From Pseudomonadota bacterium (lineage in GTDB: Bacteria; Desulfobacterota; Anaeroferrophillalia; Anaeroferrophillales; Tharpellaceae): 6,817 bases of DNA. The position numbers and the translations under genes were made by a program. The stretch is from contig WFRP01000061.1 in assembly GCA_015486505.1 (NCBI GenBank), positions 1-6,817 of the forward strand. Reading direction: 5' to 3'. Each line of letters opens with the position of its first letter. The first letter of the stretch is position 1. Positions 5,740-6,817 of this stretch are shown here, in pieces. The notes beneath the pieces are model-generated. The model made no database searches and was not told the origin of the DNA. It worked only from the letters and a program-made list of their open reading frames with translations.

Positions 5740-6645
5740 ATGTCCCCACCAGTTCAGGAACGTATTCTGATCGTTGATGATGAGAAAATAAATCTCAAGA
5801 TCCTCGCCGACCTGCTTCAGGACAGATATACATTAATCCTGGCCCAGAACGGCACCCGGGCGCTTGAACTGGCCACCGGCAAGGATCCGCCGGATCTGAT
5901 TCTGCTGGATGTCGTAATGCCTGAAATAAACGGCTACGAAGTGCTCAAACAACTTAAAGACAACCCGGTCAGTCACAAAATCCCGGTTATATTTGTCACC
6001 GCGTTGAACTCCCCGGAAGAGGAAGAGAAGGGCTTGCGTCTCGGTGCGGTTGACTATATAATCAAACCTTTTTCGCCGCCAATTGTCCGTATGCGGGTAC
6101 GAAATCATCTCCGCTTTCTCCGACAGTACCGACTTGTAGAACAACTTGCCTTGCTCGACGGCCTCACTGAGATACCGAACCGGCGCCATTTCGACGAAGT
6201 TTTCAAGCGCGAATACGCCCGGGCGCAACGAAATGAAACGGCGCTCTCCATCGCCATGGCTGATGTCGATTTCTTTAAACAGTATAACGATTTTTACGGC
6301 CATGCCATGGGCGATACGGTGCTTCAGAAAATTGCCAAGGCCCTGCAGGAAAGCCTGAAACGACCGGCGGATTCAGTCGCCCGTTACGGCGGCGAAGAAT
6401 TTATTATGATCCTTCCTGAAACTGATGTAATTTCAGCCTCCGCGGTCGCCGAGCGCGCCCGCCGCGCCATATCCGGGCTTAATATCAGCCATGCTCGATC
6501 AAATGTGGCCGATTACGTTACCATCAGTATCGGTCTTGCCACCGGTTTCCCCGGCCCGGGCGCTTCACCGGAGGAGATCATGCGACAAGCCGACCAAAAT
6601 CTCTACCGGGCCAAACATAACGGCCGGGATCAGGTAATCGCCTAA
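5740..6645 (+). CDS. Response-regulator diguanylate cyclase (REC-GGDEF)
   Basis: This 301-residue cytoplasmic protein is predicted to make cyclic di-GMP from two GTP when its receiver is phosphorylated. The receiver (about 8-125) has Asp13, Asp14, acceptor Asp57, Thr87 and Lys109. A short helical linker leads to a GGDEF domain (about 135-301). This has the metal-binding DVDFF segment from Asp175, the QYNDFYGHAMGD segment for GTP binding, and the catalytic signature GGEEF at 217-221. An inhibitory-site RxxD (Arg208 to Asp211) precedes it, so feedback inhibition by cyclic di-GMP is expected. All catalytic residues look intact. It has the same domain order as a single-receiver PleD-like or WspR-like cyclase. 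It lies 104 bases after the kinase gene on the same strand and is the obvious phosphoryl acceptor for the kinase HPt domain. That pairing is inferred from neighbourhood, not shown. Confidence 0.95.
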   Translation: MSPPVQERILIVDDEKINLKILADLLQDRYTLILAQNGTRALELATGKDPPDLILLDVVMPEINGYEVLKQLKDNPVSHKIPVIFVTALNSPEEEEKGLRLGAVDYIIKPFSPPIVRMRVRNHLRFLRQYRLVEQLALLDGLTEIPNRRHFDEVFKREYARAQRNETALSIAMADVDFFKQYNDFYGHAMGDTVLQKIAKALQESLKRPADSVARYGGEEFIMILPETDVISASAVAERARRAISGLNISHARSNVADYVTISIGLATGFPGPGASPEEIMRQADQNLYRAKHNGRDQVIA

Positions 6646-6702
6646 ACCAGATATGAAGTCGGGAGGGCGATTTTTCTCCGCCGGACGTTAAGATTTAGAA
6701 AC

Positions 6703-6764
6703 AAAAAACCACCCGGCAACTGTTTGAAATTTATTGAAATCTCAAACAGCCACCTGAGTGGTTT
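6703..6764 (-). terminator. Hairpin between convergent genes, probable tRNA-Glu terminator
   Basis: The outer arms AAACCAC (6706-6712) and GTGGTTT (6758-6764) and the inner perfect 8 bp arms (6720-6727 with 6742-6749) can form one long stem with an internal loop. On the minus strand the stem ends in a run of six T's (complement of 6703-6708), as expected for a Rho-independent terminator of the tRNA transcript. On the + strand only a mixed TTTATATTTT follows, so it could also stop the operon, less efficiently. A weaker GC-rich inverted repeat just after the cyclase gene (about 6658-6686) lacks a T run. Confidence 0.7.
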
Positions 6765-6773
6765 ATATTTTGC

Positions 6774-6817
6774 TGGCGTCCCCAAGGGGATTTGAACCCC
6801 TGTCGCCGCCGTGAAAG
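6774..6817 (-). tRNA. tRNA-Glu (anticodon TTC), 3' part only
   Basis: Read on the minus strand, the last 44 bases give the 3' portion of a tRNA cut by the window edge. The anticodon loop CTTTCAC (complement of 6811-6817) is followed by the 3' anticodon stem GGCGG and a short variable loop. The T arm has AGGGG and CCCCT around the TTCAAAT loop, and the 3' acceptor strand ends in discriminator G and an encoded CCA. The anticodon is therefore TTC, and the sequence closely resembles the well-known E. coli tRNA-Glu in this part. The 5' half (acceptor, D arm, 5' anticodon stem) is outside the window. Confidence 0.95.

Noticed and set aside
6658..6686. Intrinsic terminator directly after the cyclase gene
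   Set aside because: The GGGAG/CTCC arms pair with bulges and the T's lie in the loop rather than after the stem. The hairpin at 6703-6764 is a better candidate.

Overview
The window carries a compact gene set that looks like a cytoplasmic hydrogen-sensing hydrogenase wired to a histidine-kinase phosphorelay and a diguanylate cyclase. It is flanked by a block of palindromic repeat DNA and a tRNA-Glu. The organism is a bacterium with moderately high GC. The cytosolic group 2-type [NiFe] hydrogenase, the HPt-containing hybrid kinase and the intergenic repeats would fit a Gram-negative of the proteobacterial/Desulfobacterota type. That placement is an inference of low confidence, because nothing in the window fixes the taxon.

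Layout. Bases 1-51 hold a GC-rich hairpin followed by T's, probably the terminator of a gene off the left edge. Bases 102-525 hold three copies of a roughly 90-103 bp imperfect palindrome plus a fourth truncated start, joined by mosaic linkers. Bases 526-652 show no gene. Then, all on the + strand: hydrogenase small subunit (665-1600), large subunit (1625-3172), maturation endopeptidase (3162-3641, TTG start overlapping the large subunit), and a soluble hybrid histidine kinase (3638-5635, ATGA overlap with the protease). After a 104 bp gap filled mostly by an inverted copy of the left repeat family comes a REC-GGDEF diguanylate cyclase (5740-6645). A hairpin (6703-6764) separates this operon from a convergent tRNA-Glu(TTC), of which the 3' 44 bases are in the window.

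How the genes may work together. The small and large subunits resemble the HupU/HupV (HoxB/HoxC) hydrogen-sensor family: there is no Tat signal and characteristic motifs are present throughout. Unlike classical regulatory hydrogenases, the large subunit keeps a 15-residue C-terminal extension, and its processing protease is encoded next to it. The kinase has no transmembrane or recognisable sensor domain, only a short helical N-terminus, so the hydrogenase is the natural candidate for its input. All phosphorelay residues are present: kinase His66, REC Asp364 and HPt His517, then Asp57 in the receiver of the cyclase. The cyclase has an intact GGEEF active site and an RxxD inhibitory site. The inferred circuit is H2, then hydrogenase, then phosphorelay, then cyclic di-GMP.

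The most unusual points are an Asp in place of the second Cys of the proximal iron-sulfur motif (CGGD) with an extra Cys nearby (Cys161), and the modular, partly compensated palindromic repeats that both precede the operon and split the kinase from the cyclase. Genes for NiFe-cofactor assembly (hypA-F) are not in the window and would have to act in trans.
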